From contig JAQCBJ010000004.1 in assembly GCA_027621555.1 (NCBI GenBank), forward strand, positions 1 to 64,000: a stretch of 64,000 bases of DNA, written 5' to 3'. The position numbers were made by a program, and so were the translations under genes. Under the pieces are notes generated by a model that worked only from the letters and a program-made list of their open reading frames with translations, was not told the origin of the DNA and did not search any database. Positions 26,700 to 35,073 of the stretch are shown here, piece by piece (within the stretch, counting starts at the first letter, position 1; each line of letters starts with the position of its first letter). Origin of the DNA: Bacteroidota bacterium. Lineage in GTDB: Bacteria; Bacteroidota; Bacteroidia; Flavobacteriales_D; Sanyastnellaceae.

Positions 26700-26729
26700 G
26701 GTGCGAATCTTGAGGCCAAATTACGCCCC

Positions 26730-26765
26730 ACAACCCTCACCCCCGGCACGTCCGCACCGGGTTGT
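26730..26765 (-). terminator. Hairpin between tig and clpP
   Basis: The inverted repeat ACAACCC (26730-26736) and GGGTTGT (26759-26765) encloses a second small CCGG-rich stem. It lies in the 86-base gap after tig. There is no T-tract, so it could be an attenuator or an RNA-processing site. Confidence 0.35.
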
Positions 26766-26785
26766 TCACAACTGTTGGGGTAGAA

Positions 26786-28141
26786 TCAACGGACCTCCGC
26801 CGCGAGCTTTCCGAACTCGTCAAAGCTCACGAGCTTTTCGGAAATCGTCACGCGCGTCTTCAGGTCGTCGACCACCTTCCGCTCGACCAAAACGTCGGCG
26901 ATGCGGCGGCGTTCCTTCTCGTCGTTCAGCACGTTCTTCGCCACGTTGGTGAGGGTTTCCTCGTCCATGGGCATGCCGTACTGGGCGTATTGGGCGCCGA
27001 CCATGCGTTTGGCCTCGTCCTCGAGCTCGTCCGCCGTCACCTTCAAATCGATGGCCTCGGCCACGGTCTGCTGCAGGATTTGCCAGCGCAGCGACTCGGC
27101 GTACCCGGGGTATTCCTCCTCGACCTGCTCAGGCGTCAGCGGATTTTCGTTGGTCAACATGATCCAACGCTTGAGGAACGTGTCGGGCAGCTCGACCTTC
27201 ATGTGGTCAATGAGATCCACCACGAAGCGGCGGCGGAACACCCACTCTGCGTCGCGGTCGAAGTGGCCGTCGAGGTCTTGCGAAACGCGCTCACGGAAGA
27301 CCTTCTCGTCGGTCACGATGCCTTCGCCGTAGACCTTGTCAAACAACGCTTGGTTGATGTCGTGGGGCTCGAGTCGCTTCACCTCCTTCACCGTGAATTG
27401 GAAATCACCCTTCAAATCGTGCACCTGCTCGTGGCTGATGCCCAACATGCGGCCCAAATCGTCGTGCCCGCGGCTCACCTTGTGAGGATCCACCGTCACT
27501 GTGGCGCCAGGTTCAAGGCCCACCAACGCCTTCTTGGTCTTCTTGTCCTCCACGAATTCGACGCTGATTGTGCTGTCGCTTGCGATGCCGCCTTCCAAGA
27601 CGTTGCCGTCGGAATCGAGCTGGGCAAACGCGCCCACCAACATGTCGTTTTCCGCGCTCTTGTCAGGGTCGGTCATCTTGCCGTGCCGGCGCTGCAAGTC
27701 GGTCACTTGACGCTGGATGGCGTCCTTGTCCACCTTGATTTTGTGGCGGGTGAATTTGGCCTTTTTGCCGAAGTCGAGGCTCAACGCTGGGGCCAAACCC
27801 AATTCGTAGTGAAACGTGAACGAATCGGGGTTGTTCCAATCGCCGGCATCTTCCTTGTTCTCGCTGGGGATGGGGTTGCCCAACACGTTCAATTTGTTCT
27901 CTTGAATGTGCGACTGAAGCTGCTCGCTAAGCAACGAGTTCAATTCTTCCGCCAACACAGACTGGCCGTATTGGCGCTTGATCAGCTGCATGGGAACCTT
28001 GCCCTTGCGAAAGCCGGGCATGGCTGCGTTTTGCTGGTGGCGCTTCAAAGTGCGCTCCACGCGAGGGCTGTAATCTTCGGGGGTCAGGGTGACGGCCAAT
28101 TCAATGCGGAGGTCGTCGAGGGAAGTCTGGGAGACGTTCAT
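26786..28141 (-). CDS. tig: Trigger factor
   Basis: A 451-aa ribosome-associated chaperone and prolyl isomerase. The N-terminal ribosome-binding domain holds the signature GFRKGKVP (about residues 45-52). A middle FKBP-like domain, reduced in Bacteroidota, is followed by a long helical C-terminal arm ending in FGKLAAEVR. ATG 28141 (MNVSQTSLDDLRIELAV) matches the family N-terminus; the long open frame to 28489 reads through the tRNA gene and is spurious. It lies 40 bases downstream of tRNA-Leu on the same strand and may share its promoter. Confidence 0.93.
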   Translation of the reverse strand: MNVSQTSLDDLRIELAVTLTPEDYSPRVERTLKRHQQNAAMPGFRKGKVPMQLIKRQYGQSVLAEELNSLLSEQLQSHIQENKLNVLGNPIPSENKEDAGDWNNPDSFTFHYELGLAPALSLDFGKKAKFTRHKIKVDKDAIQRQVTDLQRRHGKMTDPDKSAENDMLVGAFAQLDSDGNVLEGGIASDSTISVEFVEDKKTKKALVGLEPGATVTVDPHKVSRGHDDLGRMLGISHEQVHDLKGDFQFTVKEVKRLEPHDINQALFDKVYGEGIVTDEKVFRERVSQDLDGHFDRDAEWVFRRRFVVDLIDHMKVELPDTFLKRWIMLTNENPLTPEQVEEEYPGYAESLRWQILQQTVAEAIDLKVTADELEDEAKRMVGAQYAQYGMPMDEETLTNVAKNVLNDEKERRRIADVLVERKVVDDLKTRVTISEKLVSFDEFGKLAAEVR

Positions 28142-28181
28142 GGGCGAGGTTGATGTTGCCGGTTCAAGTTCCTCGAAGATG

Positions 28182-28261
28182 TGCGGGTGGAGGGACTCGA
28201 ACCCCCACGCCGAAGCACCAGATCCTAAGTCTGGCGTGTCTACCAATTTCACCACACCCGC
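28182..28261 (-). tRNA. tRNA-Leu (anticodon UAG)
   Basis: The minus strand folds as a class II tRNA: acceptor GCGGGTG pairs with CACCCGC, the D arm contains GGTAGAC, and the anticodon stem CCAGA/TCTGG holds loop CTTAGGA (anticodon TAG). A variable arm (TGCTTCGGCG) is followed by the T arm with GGTTCGAGTCC. No CCA is encoded. It reads CUN leucine codons. Confidence 0.95.
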
Positions 28262-28276
28262 GTCCTTCGAGGGCCG

Positions 28277-28306
28277 CAAAGGTACAAGGTTTTTCTCGCC
28301 TGTCAA
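28277..28306 (-). promoter_or_regulatory. Promoter of tRNA-Leu (TTGACA and TACCTTTG)
   Basis: The minus strand carries TTGACA (28301-28306) and an exact -7 element TACCTTTG (28277-28284) separated by 16 bases. The tRNA 5' end at 28261 is 15 nt beyond. It is the best two-part promoter in the window, and tig may be read from it too. Confidence 0.65.
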
Positions 28307-28354
28307 CCTGCACGTTGCGCTGATGAAATGGGAGGTTTTTGGCGGTGAGGTCGG

Positions 28355-29230
28355 ATGAGATTTGGCCCCATGAGGCGAGCAGTACAAATCGCGATGCTGG
28401 CATGGGTGCTGGCATGGGGAGGGGTGTGGGGGCAGGAGGCGAGGTCGGGGCGGTCCAACTTGGGCGGGGAAGTGCGTGGCACCCAGCACGTAGGGGTGCC
28501 TTGGAATGCGATTTCAGCTCGAATTTGGGGAAGGCGCGGTCCCGCTCCGTTCGAAGAGTGGACGCTGGGGATGTCCCACCAAGGCTGGTCCGCCTGGACG
28601 CAGTCGGATGTCGTTTCAGGTGGCCGATTTCAATCCGGCGAGCAAGCGTGGTTCGAAGGCACGGTTTCCGCGGGGCTGGTGCGTTGGCCCGAGGTCCGCG
28701 CGCGCTCGGGCTTGTTGCGCGCCGAGGTGGCAGGAACGCATGAACGTCCTTGGGGACTCTTCCGATGCCATGCCTTCACAGAGGCAGGGCAGGGCCAAAC
28801 GTGGTGGCGAGAAAATCCCAACCCAAACGTGGTTTTGGGCGGCAACCGCTGGGGATGGGAAATGATGTGGGCGCCTCAATTTGACGGAGTGCCTTGGCCG
28901 CTCCCGGCTTTGAGTTGGGCTTCCGATGGTTCGTGGACGCTGGCGTGGAGCTCCTCGCACGATGCCTGGGCCAACCAAAGGTTGTGGCGCCCGCCACCGG
29001 GGAGCATTCAGCTTGCATGGACCTTCCCTGAGTCGCGGGTTGAACTCGCGTGGCGATGTTCGCTTCGTCCACGCGGCTCCGGCGTGGGTCGCGCATCGAC
29101 GCAGGGCCCTGAAGATGAGGGCCCAAGACGCGCGCATTTCATGCGAGTGGGCACGTCCGCCCAACGTGTTTCGAGCACGTGGCAATGGGCGTGGGAATGG
29201 TGTCCTTCTGAGAGCCAAGAGCAGTTTTGA
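28355..29230 (+). CDS. Tryptophan-rich exported protein, unknown function
   Basis: A 291-aa protein with a signal peptide (RRAVQIAMLAWVLAWGGVWG, cleavage near QEA). By my count 28 of 291 residues are tryptophan, about 10 percent. Repeated short stretches such as GNRWGWEMMW and SDGSWTLAWSSS alternate Trp with small or polar residues, which fits amphipathic beta strands. I recognise no domain. ATG 28370 (MRRAVQ) is an alternative start. It overlaps the next gene by 4 nt in an ATGA junction, so the two are probably coexpressed and functionally linked. It is divergent from tRNA-Leu. Confidence 0.72.
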   Translation: MRFGPMRRAVQIAMLAWVLAWGGVWGQEARSGRSNLGGEVRGTQHVGVPWNAISARIWGRRGPAPFEEWTLGMSHQGWSAWTQSDVVSGGRFQSGEQAWFEGTVSAGLVRWPEVRARSGLLRAEVAGTHERPWGLFRCHAFTEAGQGQTWWRENPNPNVVLGGNRWGWEMMWAPQFDGVPWPLPALSWASDGSWTLAWSSSHDAWANQRLWRPPPGSIQLAWTFPESRVELAWRCSLRPRGSGVGRASTQGPEDEGPRRAHFMRVGTSAQRVSSTWQWAWEWCPSESQEQF

Positions 29231-30690
29231 AGCGGCACATCATCTTCATCGGCCTTTCGGCGCTTTTGGCGACGCCGTGGGCCCAAAACGCGGATTCCGA
29301 CTCCCGTGGTCTCTGGAACGTCAGGTGGTTTTTGGTTCGAGCGGTGGAAGACGGAAACCTGTCAAGCCCAAGTGCCGAAGTCGTGCTGTCCCACGTTTCA
29401 CAACACGGTTCTCCACGGGCACCTGAAGAAGCTTGGAGAATCGAAGGGTTGAGTGTGAAAGAGCGCGCGTGGTTGGTGTCCGCAGAGGAGTGGCATGCGA
29501 TGTGCCAACCTCTCAGCACGGCCGGTGCACCTGCCGTCCGAGGGTCGTTCACGTCGCTGCAGCGTTGGGCTGATTCTCGGACCGCACGGCGGGACTGGCG
29601 CATGCAAGTGGGTTCGGTGCGGGCCCGGGTGCGCACGGAAGCGGGCGTGGATGTATCAGGTTCTTGGGCAGGAGGTGCGTCGAACTGGTCGTGGGTCTTG
29701 GGGGACCAGGCTTTGGGCTGGGGGCAGGGCCTCACCGTGCCGAGGTCGGACCCGTTTGGGTTGGCTTTTTTTCTTGGCTCATCAGAATTGCGGCTTCCCA
29801 ATCGCCCCCTTCCCCTGTATCACAGTGAGTTTGCCGGGGGATTGCGGGGAGCGGCTTTGGAGCATGCCGGCATGCGCTGGTCCGCCGGAGTTGGCGCAGG
29901 GCGAGGACACGTCGCTGGAATGGTGCGGAGAAAGTGGTCGCACCACGAAGGCGGCTGGTCCTGCTTTTACTCCGAAGGGCGGACGCGGTGGGGGGTGGAT
30001 TGGACAGGCCGACGCGGGTCCTGGGACGGTCAAGCAGCGTTTGCACGGAGTGAAGGGAACACGGCACTTCGCTTGTCTTGCCGCGTTGCGCGGTCCTCGT
30101 TTTTTGCGCTGCAGGCGGGTGGAGACCTCGAGGTGAACGGCGGAACATGGACTGGAGAGGTCAGAGGCTACGCCACATGGGAAGATCCTGACGAAGAAGG
30201 AAATGTCCAATTGCGCGTTCGTGGACGGTCGGAGGATGGCGGAGACGTGCGCCTCCAAGGAAGGATTCGCAAGGGCCATGCATTGAAATGGTCTTTTTTG
30301 GGAACACGAGACGAGCGCATCTTGGGGTTGCATTGGTCGGGTCATGGCGTCCGGGCAACGTTGTGGACGGGACGGAGTCCGACGGGGAGTTGGTCGATGG
30401 TGCGCCACGTGGAAGCCCAATGGAGCTTGCCAGGGGGAGGAAGTTGGGGCATGTTTGGGCTAGACGGCCAAGCGGATTGGACGGGGACATACGTGGCTCT
30501 GCCCGCGCTCGATGTCCGGCAGTGGTCTCATGCTCCACGGGCAGGGAGCCAGTTGGGAGTTTGGTGGCGTTCAGAATTGAATTGGTTGCCGTTTGATCGT
30601 GTTCAGTTGCGGTCGTCGTGGCAGGCCTCTTGGGCACCTTCTCAACAAGAGTCCTTTCGTTGTGCGTGGCGAGTGCGTTGGGAAGCGTGA
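29227..30690 (+). CDS. Tryptophan-rich probable outer-membrane beta-barrel protein
   Basis: A 487-aa protein with a short signal peptide (MKRHIIFIGLSALLATPWAQ). By my count 35 residues are Trp (about 7 percent). The segment WVLGDQALGWGQGLTVPRSDPFG resembles the GDYQLxFGQGL motif in the beta-barrel part of larger Bacteroidota outer-membrane proteins that carry a helix-hairpin-helix region. That region is absent here. The remainder has the alternating strand pattern of a barrel, ending SFRCAWRVRWEA with an aromatic near the C-terminus. Coupled to the preceding gene by a 4-nt overlap. The function is unknown; a DNA-uptake or surface role is speculation. Confidence 0.68.
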   Translation: MKRHIIFIGLSALLATPWAQNADSDSRGLWNVRWFLVRAVEDGNLSSPSAEVVLSHVSQHGSPRAPEEAWRIEGLSVKERAWLVSAEEWHAMCQPLSTAGAPAVRGSFTSLQRWADSRTARRDWRMQVGSVRARVRTEAGVDVSGSWAGGASNWSWVLGDQALGWGQGLTVPRSDPFGLAFFLGSSELRLPNRPLPLYHSEFAGGLRGAALEHAGMRWSAGVGAGRGHVAGMVRRKWSHHEGGWSCFYSEGRTRWGVDWTGRRGSWDGQAAFARSEGNTALRLSCRVARSSFFALQAGGDLEVNGGTWTGEVRGYATWEDPDEEGNVQLRVRGRSEDGGDVRLQGRIRKGHALKWSFLGTRDERILGLHWSGHGVRATLWTGRSPTGSWSMVRHVEAQWSLPGGGSWGMFGLDGQADWTGTYVALPALDVRQWSHAPRAGSQLGVWWRSELNWLPFDRVQLRSSWQASWAPSQQESFRCAWRVRWEA

Positions 30691-30700
30691 CCCTCTGAAG

Positions 30701-30707
30701 TATCTTG
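30701..30707 (+). promoter_or_regulatory. Degenerate -7 element (TATCTTG) before efp
   Basis: TATCTTG fits TAnnTTG, one T short of the consensus, about 45 nt before the EF-P start. It lies in the gap after the outer-membrane gene. Confidence 0.3.
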
Positions 30708-30751
30708 CAACAACATCCAATTCACCTGAAACTGCATTCAGCGACCCAAGC

Positions 30752-31318
30752 ATGGCCAACACGAGCGACATCAAGAACGGCATGGTTTTGAACCACAACA
30801 ACGGATTGTGGCAAATTGTGGAATTTCTCCACGTCAAACCTGGAAAGGGTGCGGCATTCGTTCGCACCAAACTCAAAAACATCGAAACTGGAAAGGTGGT
30901 CGATCACACCTTCAATGCAGGACACAAGATTGATCCTGTTCGCATCGAGACGAGGGAACACCAGTTTCTCTACAACGACGACGACGGTTACCACTTCATG
31001 AACACGGACACCTATGAGCAGGTACGGCTTGAGAAGCACCTCATTAGCGCTCCTCAATTTTTGAAGGACGGCACGATGTGCTTGGTGGTGTTCCACGCGG
31101 ATGAAGAGCGAGCCATCAGCTGCGATTTGCCGAGCCACGTGGAACTCGAAATTACCTACACGGAGCCTGGAGTCAAAGGCGATACCGCGACGAATACGTT
31201 GAAGCCAGCGACAGTGGACACGGGGGCGGAAGTGCGCGTGCCCTTGTTCATCGACAACGGCGATTGGATCAAAGTCGATACCCGAACCGGTGAGTACACC
31301 GAGCGCGTCAAAAAGTAA
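30752..31318 (+). CDS. efp: Translation elongation factor P
   Basis: A 188-aa three-domain factor that enters the ribosomal E site and relieves stalling at polyproline. The N-terminal KOW-like domain carries the tip loop KPGKGAAF with Lys at residue 32, the position modified in many bacteria. The C-terminal OB domains include TGAEVRVPLFIDNGDWIKVDTRTGEY. The start is ATG 30752 (MANTSDIKNGMVL); the upstream open frame to 30593 belongs to the previous gene region. No modification enzyme gene is nearby. Confidence 0.95.
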   Translation: MANTSDIKNGMVLNHNNGLWQIVEFLHVKPGKGAAFVRTKLKNIETGKVVDHTFNAGHKIDPVRIETREHQFLYNDDDGYHFMNTDTYEQVRLEKHLISAPQFLKDGTMCLVVFHADEERAISCDLPSHVELEITYTEPGVKGDTATNTLKPATVDTGAEVRVPLFIDNGDWIKVDTRTGEYTERVKK

Positions 31319-31340
31319 AGCCGCCGAGGCGGCCCAAGCC

Positions 31341-32585
31341 ATGCCCAACCAAAAGGAAAGTCGACTCAAGCAGAAGCTCGAATTGCGAGACTTCAAGCTG
31401 AGCGCGCTCCTCAAGGTCACGCAGGCGATCAATTCCCAAACGTCGGAAGAGGAATTGATGCAGCAATACGTCGACGCCCTGAAGGCCAACTTGGGCATCG
31501 ACCGCTTGGTGTTGTACGCGGCAGATTTGGACGGAGAACGTTGGAAATTGCTGGTCTCGGAAGGCACCGATGCTTCGTGGCCGGCATCTCAACCCGCGGC
31601 ATTCTTCAAAGGTCTTGACCTCGACAACATCGGTCTTGCGGGAGCCATGGGTGGAGACCAGCACCCCTCAGACGTGGTGGTGCCTGTGCATCAAAACGAC
31701 GAAGCCATTGCCTTTGTCCTTGCCGGGGACACCACCGACGACGACCGCGGAGTCAGTCCCGTGGTCAAGCACCTCAATTTTTTGGTGACGTTGACCAACA
31801 TTCTCGTGGTCGCTCGACGCAACACCGCGATGGTGGATCGCAATTTGAGGCAAGAGGCGCTCCGCCGGGAGCTCGAGCTTGCTGGTGAAATGCAAGCGAT
31901 GCTCCTCCCCAATTCGTGGGACCACTTGGATTTGGATGTGGCGGGGTACTACAAGCCGCACACCGAGGTGGGTGGAGACTACTACGACGCTTTTGCCACA
32001 GATGCAGGAGATGTCGTCATGTGCATGGCGGACGTCAGCGGGAAAGGCATGAGTGCCGCGCTGTTGATGAGCAACTTCCAAGCCCAGGTTCGCGCGTTGT
32101 TTCAAGCGGGAACTTCGTCTTTGACGGACACGTTGAACGTGTTGAACTCTCGGGTGATGCAGATTGCCCAGGGCGAGAAGTACATCACGTTTTTTGTTGC
32201 AGTCTTTCATCCGGCGAAACGGGCCATGAGCTACGTGAATTGCGGGCATAACCCGCCTTTGTTTGTTTGCTCGGACGGCAGCAGTCAACTGCTTGAAGAG
32301 GGATGCGTTGGGCTAGGCATGTTCCGGGAGATCCCGTCCATGAACGTGGGATCCGTGGACGTGCCTGTCGGCAGTTTGCTCTGCTGCTACACAGACGGAT
32401 TGATCGAGCAGGAGAACGACCAAGAAGTGCCATTTGGTACCGACCGGTTGCTGGGGTTGCTCGCTCACCACAAGGGCCAGTCCCTGGAGGCCGTTCACCG
32501 AACGGTGGTCGCAACCTTGGATGCGTTCCGTGGCGACGAACCGCCTCTGGACGATACCGCCATGCTGAGCTGCCGATTCACCTAA
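31341..32585 (+). CDS. GAF-SpoIIE (PP2C-type) serine/threonine phosphatase
   Basis: A protein of about 414 aa. An N-terminal coiled segment (ESRLKQKLELRDFKLSALLKV) leads into a GAF-like sensor domain (about residues 30-160). A second helical linker (VDRNLRQEALRRELELAGEMQAMLLP) precedes an RsbU/SpoIIE phosphatase domain with metal-binding GGDYYD, ADVSGKGMSAALL, CGHNPPL and YTDGLIEQEN, ending in DDTAML. Such proteins dephosphorylate anti-anti-sigma-type partners or other regulators, but no partner gene is seen here. ATG 31341 starts after the efp stop; an in-frame GTG at 31290 would overlap efp by 29 nt. It converges with the polymerase gene, sharing 4 nt. Confidence 0.85.
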   Translation: MPNQKESRLKQKLELRDFKLSALLKVTQAINSQTSEEELMQQYVDALKANLGIDRLVLYAADLDGERWKLLVSEGTDASWPASQPAAFFKGLDLDNIGLAGAMGGDQHPSDVVVPVHQNDEAIAFVLAGDTTDDDRGVSPVVKHLNFLVTLTNILVVARRNTAMVDRNLRQEALRRELELAGEMQAMLLPNSWDHLDLDVAGYYKPHTEVGGDYYDAFATDAGDVVMCMADVSGKGMSAALLMSNFQAQVRALFQAGTSSLTDTLNVLNSRVMQIAQGEKYITFFVAVFHPAKRAMSYVNCGHNPPLFVCSDGSSQLLEEGCVGLGMFREIPSMNVGSVDVPVGSLLCCYTDGLIEQENDQEVPFGTDRLLGLLAHHKGQSLEAVHRTVVATLDAFRGDEPPLDDTAMLSCRFT

Positions 32586-34000
32586 GCTTGTTTGGTCGAA
32601 GCCTGAAGGTCCAAGACCACCATCATCGCGAGAAACCCCCAAAACGGAGCGCTGGCTTTGTCCGTGTCCAGGTAGTTGTTCAAGACGCCATGCACGAAAT
32701 AAGTCACGAGGCCCAAAAACACGCCCATGGCGAGGCGTCGGTCGTCCGGGTCGAGCAACTTGCGTTGCAACTTGAATCCGAGGTGTCCTGTGGCCAAGAG
32801 CAGCGCCAACACGGCCATGAAACCAAGGAATCCCTGCTCGGAAAGGGGGCCGAGGTATTCGCTGTGGGCATTGCCTACATCCCCATTGTTGGTGCTGATC
32901 AGGGTGCGAAGGTCTGAGGTTTGGAAGGGAGCGTATTCGAATTGATACGTGCCGGGGCCCCAGCCGAAGACGGGGCGCTCCTCAAACATGGCCAAGGCAC
33001 AGGACCAGCGGTTGAGGCGCTCGAGGTTGGAGTCGTCACTCGAAACGTTGGAAATGCTCTCGACGTGTTGGGCGAGGTCGTCCGAGGAGTCTTGCTTGTT
33101 GCGCTCCAATTGGATCACCAAGGCATCCCAAGAAAAGATCAGTCCAACGACACTGGCCATGCCGATGCTGAGCAACGTGCGAAAGCGCATGCCGAGCAGA
33201 ATGAGAACCCACAACCCACCCGCCGCGGCGAGACTGACCCATGCGGCCCGGGTGAAGGAAAGCACCGTGCCTAGGGAAATCCAAGCCACGGCCAACGTCC
33301 AGAGTACGCGAGAAAGCGTGGATTGGCTGGAACGCCAAGCCATGGCGATGGCGGGGGGAAGGAGCATGGCGAGGACCGCTCCGTAGGAGGTGTGATCCTT
33401 GAAAAACGGTTTCATCACCCAGTGGCCCGCGCCTTTGCTGAATCCGTAGTCCGCGTGACGGACGAGGGTGTAGGCGATGACGATGGAGAGGGGGATGACG
33501 AGAAGCGTGAGGAAACGGTGTTTGGCCTTGGGGTCGGATTGAAACCACTCCGCGAGCAGGAGGTAGAACGAGGCCAAAAACCAAGCACGCGCCACCCACG
33601 CCTTGAGCGACACCACGACGTGGCTGCTGGGCAAAATGGTCAATCCCATCCACAGGAAGCCTGCCCCGATGACCCACGATATGGGGTGTCGAAGCAAGGA
33701 CTGTTGCGGGGATTGTCCCGAAAGCCAGCGCGCGACGAAGACGGCGAGCAGGGCGAAAAGCATGGGCTCCGTGGGCATGTACCATCCGATCGACGTCAAT
33801 CCAAATTCACTCAGATTCAAGGAAAGAGGGACGAGGAACACGACCGTCGAGAGGTACAGGTCAATGCGCGCGAACGCCCACCAAAAGAGCAGCGCCGCCG
33901 CCGGCAATGCCAACACGTAGGGCAAGTCGGTCGCCCACCCTGCGAGGGCAAGGAGGGTCATGGCGAGGCCTGCGAGGATGCCGGCGCGTGCGGTGGTCAT
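32582..34000 (-). CDS. O-antigen ligase/polymerase family membrane protein
   Basis: A protein of about 472 aa with about eleven to twelve hydrophobic segments and a large periplasmic loop (about residues 300-395) containing RLNRWSCALAMFEERPVFGWGPGTYQ and NAHSEYLGPLSEQG. This is the signature of the Wzy_C/O-antigen ligase family, which joins or polymerises surface polysaccharides. Its start ATG 34000 is 8 bases past the stop of the chain-length regulator gene. Its stop overlaps that of the converging phosphatase gene (32582-32585). Polymerase and ligase cannot be separated by sequence alone. Confidence 0.85.
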   Translation of the reverse strand: MTTARAGILAGLAMTLLALAGWATDLPYVLALPAAALLFWWAFARIDLYLSTVVFLVPLSLNLSEFGLTSIGWYMPTEPMLFALLAVFVARWLSGQSPQQSLLRHPISWVIGAGFLWMGLTILPSSHVVVSLKAWVARAWFLASFYLLLAEWFQSDPKAKHRFLTLLVIPLSIVIAYTLVRHADYGFSKGAGHWVMKPFFKDHTSYGAVLAMLLPPAIAMAWRSSQSTLSRVLWTLAVAWISLGTVLSFTRAAWVSLAAAGGLWVLILLGMRFRTLLSIGMASVVGLIFSWDALVIQLERNKQDSSDDLAQHVESISNVSSDDSNLERLNRWSCALAMFEERPVFGWGPGTYQFEYAPFQTSDLRTLISTNNGDVGNAHSEYLGPLSEQGFLGFMAVLALLLATGHLGFKLQRKLLDPDDRRLAMGVFLGLVTYFVHGVLNNYLDTDKASAPFWGFLAMMVVLDLQASTKQA

Positions 34001-34007
34001 GGAGCGG

Positions 34008-35009
34008 TCAGGCAGCGTTTTGGGCGCGTTGCAACGTATCCCACGCCAACATGGCAAGAAAGGCTGCGGCCACCGCCACGACAGAGGTCATGACCACGAT
34101 GAGCCAGCGCACGGGTTTGGCCTTCTTGTCGGCGGCACTCGCGTAGTCTACAATGAATGAGGAGGAAAGCTGGGTCTCTGCATCCACGCGCATCAGTTCC
34201 AAACGCTTCTTCAGCAGGGCTTGCTGTTCGTAGGCTGCTTCGAGGTAGGCCGACAGGTTGTTGTAACCGTTCGCAAGGGCACCAAGCTGCTCAAGGTCCT
34301 GCTTGATGGTGGCGGCAGCTCTCGGATTGCCTGAAGCGAGCGCCATGCCGTATTGCGCCGTGAGACCTTCGACTTGAGCCTCAAAATCATAGATGCCCAG
34401 GGCGTGCAAGGTGGCGAGACTGTCCTCCGCTTCGGCGATTTGCTTCGACGTGTTGGAGAGCGTGCTCCTTGCCAAGTCATAGGCTTCTTTCGCGCGGTCG
34501 TTGCGCATCTTGTTGGCCACGCTGTCCACCAAAAAGGCCATGTCGTTGGCCATGTCACGTGCGAGTTCAGGATCGGTGTCCAGCACCCGAACTTGAATGG
34601 ACCCAAACCGCGTCAGGTTGGCGCTGACGTTGCTGTTGTAAGTCAACCCCATGGCGGCTTTGGCACCGGGTTCATTGGGGACGATGTCGTAGTGGGTGTA
34701 GAGGTCGTACTTCTCGATGATTCGGTTTCGGATGCGGTGGGAATTGAGGATCTGGAGCAACCGCTCGGCGTCTTCGGTTTCCCCGTAAGCGAGCAGGTCG
34801 TTCTTCTTGTTTTCCTCAAAGAACTGCTCCCCGATGCTGTGCTGTGAAGTGGCAAACATGACCACCGTGCTTTCGTAGTATTCGTCCAGAATCAACGCGA
34901 CGCCGGATGCGGCGATGGCGGCAAGGAAACCGACCGCAGCGAGCGTTTTCAAATTGCGCCACAAAAACACGAGAAGGTGAGTGGACTCCATGGGGTTGGA
35001 TGTAGACAT
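34008..35009 (-). CDS. Wzz-type polysaccharide chain-length regulator
   Basis: A 333-aa protein with two membrane helices, about residues 19-40 and 298-320, flanking a periplasmic helical domain rich in coiled-coil pattern. The GNPRAAATIKQDLEQLGALANGYNNL stretch and the proline-containing segment KKAKPVRW before the second helix fit the Wzz family. Such proteins set the length of polysaccharide chains with a Wzy polymerase, which is encoded just downstream. The start is ATG 35009; ATG 34991 is possible. A TACCTTCG element lies 29 nt upstream. Confidence 0.8.
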   Translation of the reverse strand: MSTSNPMESTHLLVFLWRNLKTLAAVGFLAAIAASGVALILDEYYESTVVMFATSQHSIGEQFFEENKKNDLLAYGETEDAERLLQILNSHRIRNRIIEKYDLYTHYDIVPNEPGAKAAMGLTYNSNVSANLTRFGSIQVRVLDTDPELARDMANDMAFLVDSVANKMRNDRAKEAYDLARSTLSNTSKQIAEAEDSLATLHALGIYDFEAQVEGLTAQYGMALASGNPRAAATIKQDLEQLGALANGYNNLSAYLEAAYEQQALLKKRLELMRVDAETQLSSSFIVDYASAADKKAKPVRWLIVVMTSVVAVAAAFLAMLAWDTLQRAQNAA

Positions 35010-35038
35010 GCGTTCAGGGATTGGGTGGAGAAGAGCCG

Positions 35039-35046
35039 CGAAGGTA
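35039..35046 (-). promoter_or_regulatory. -7 type promoter element (TACCTTCG) of the wzz-wzy pair
   Basis: The minus strand reads TACCTTCG, giving a leader of about 25-29 nt. It lies back to back with TACCTTTG for the divergent glycosyltransferase gene. Confidence 0.5.
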
Positions 35047-35060
35047 ATGGGCGCGGTCGG

Positions 35061-35068
35061 TACCTTTG
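35061..35068 (+). promoter_or_regulatory. -7 type promoter element (TACCTTTG) of the glycosyltransferase gene
   Basis: An exact TAnnTTTG match ending 5 nt before ATG 35074, so the mRNA should start at or next to the start codon. Confidence 0.6.
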
Positions 35069-35073
35069 AGCAC

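Noticed and set aside
26762-28153. 463-codon plus-strand frame
   Set aside because: Antisense to trigger factor, whose ribosome-binding signature is intact.
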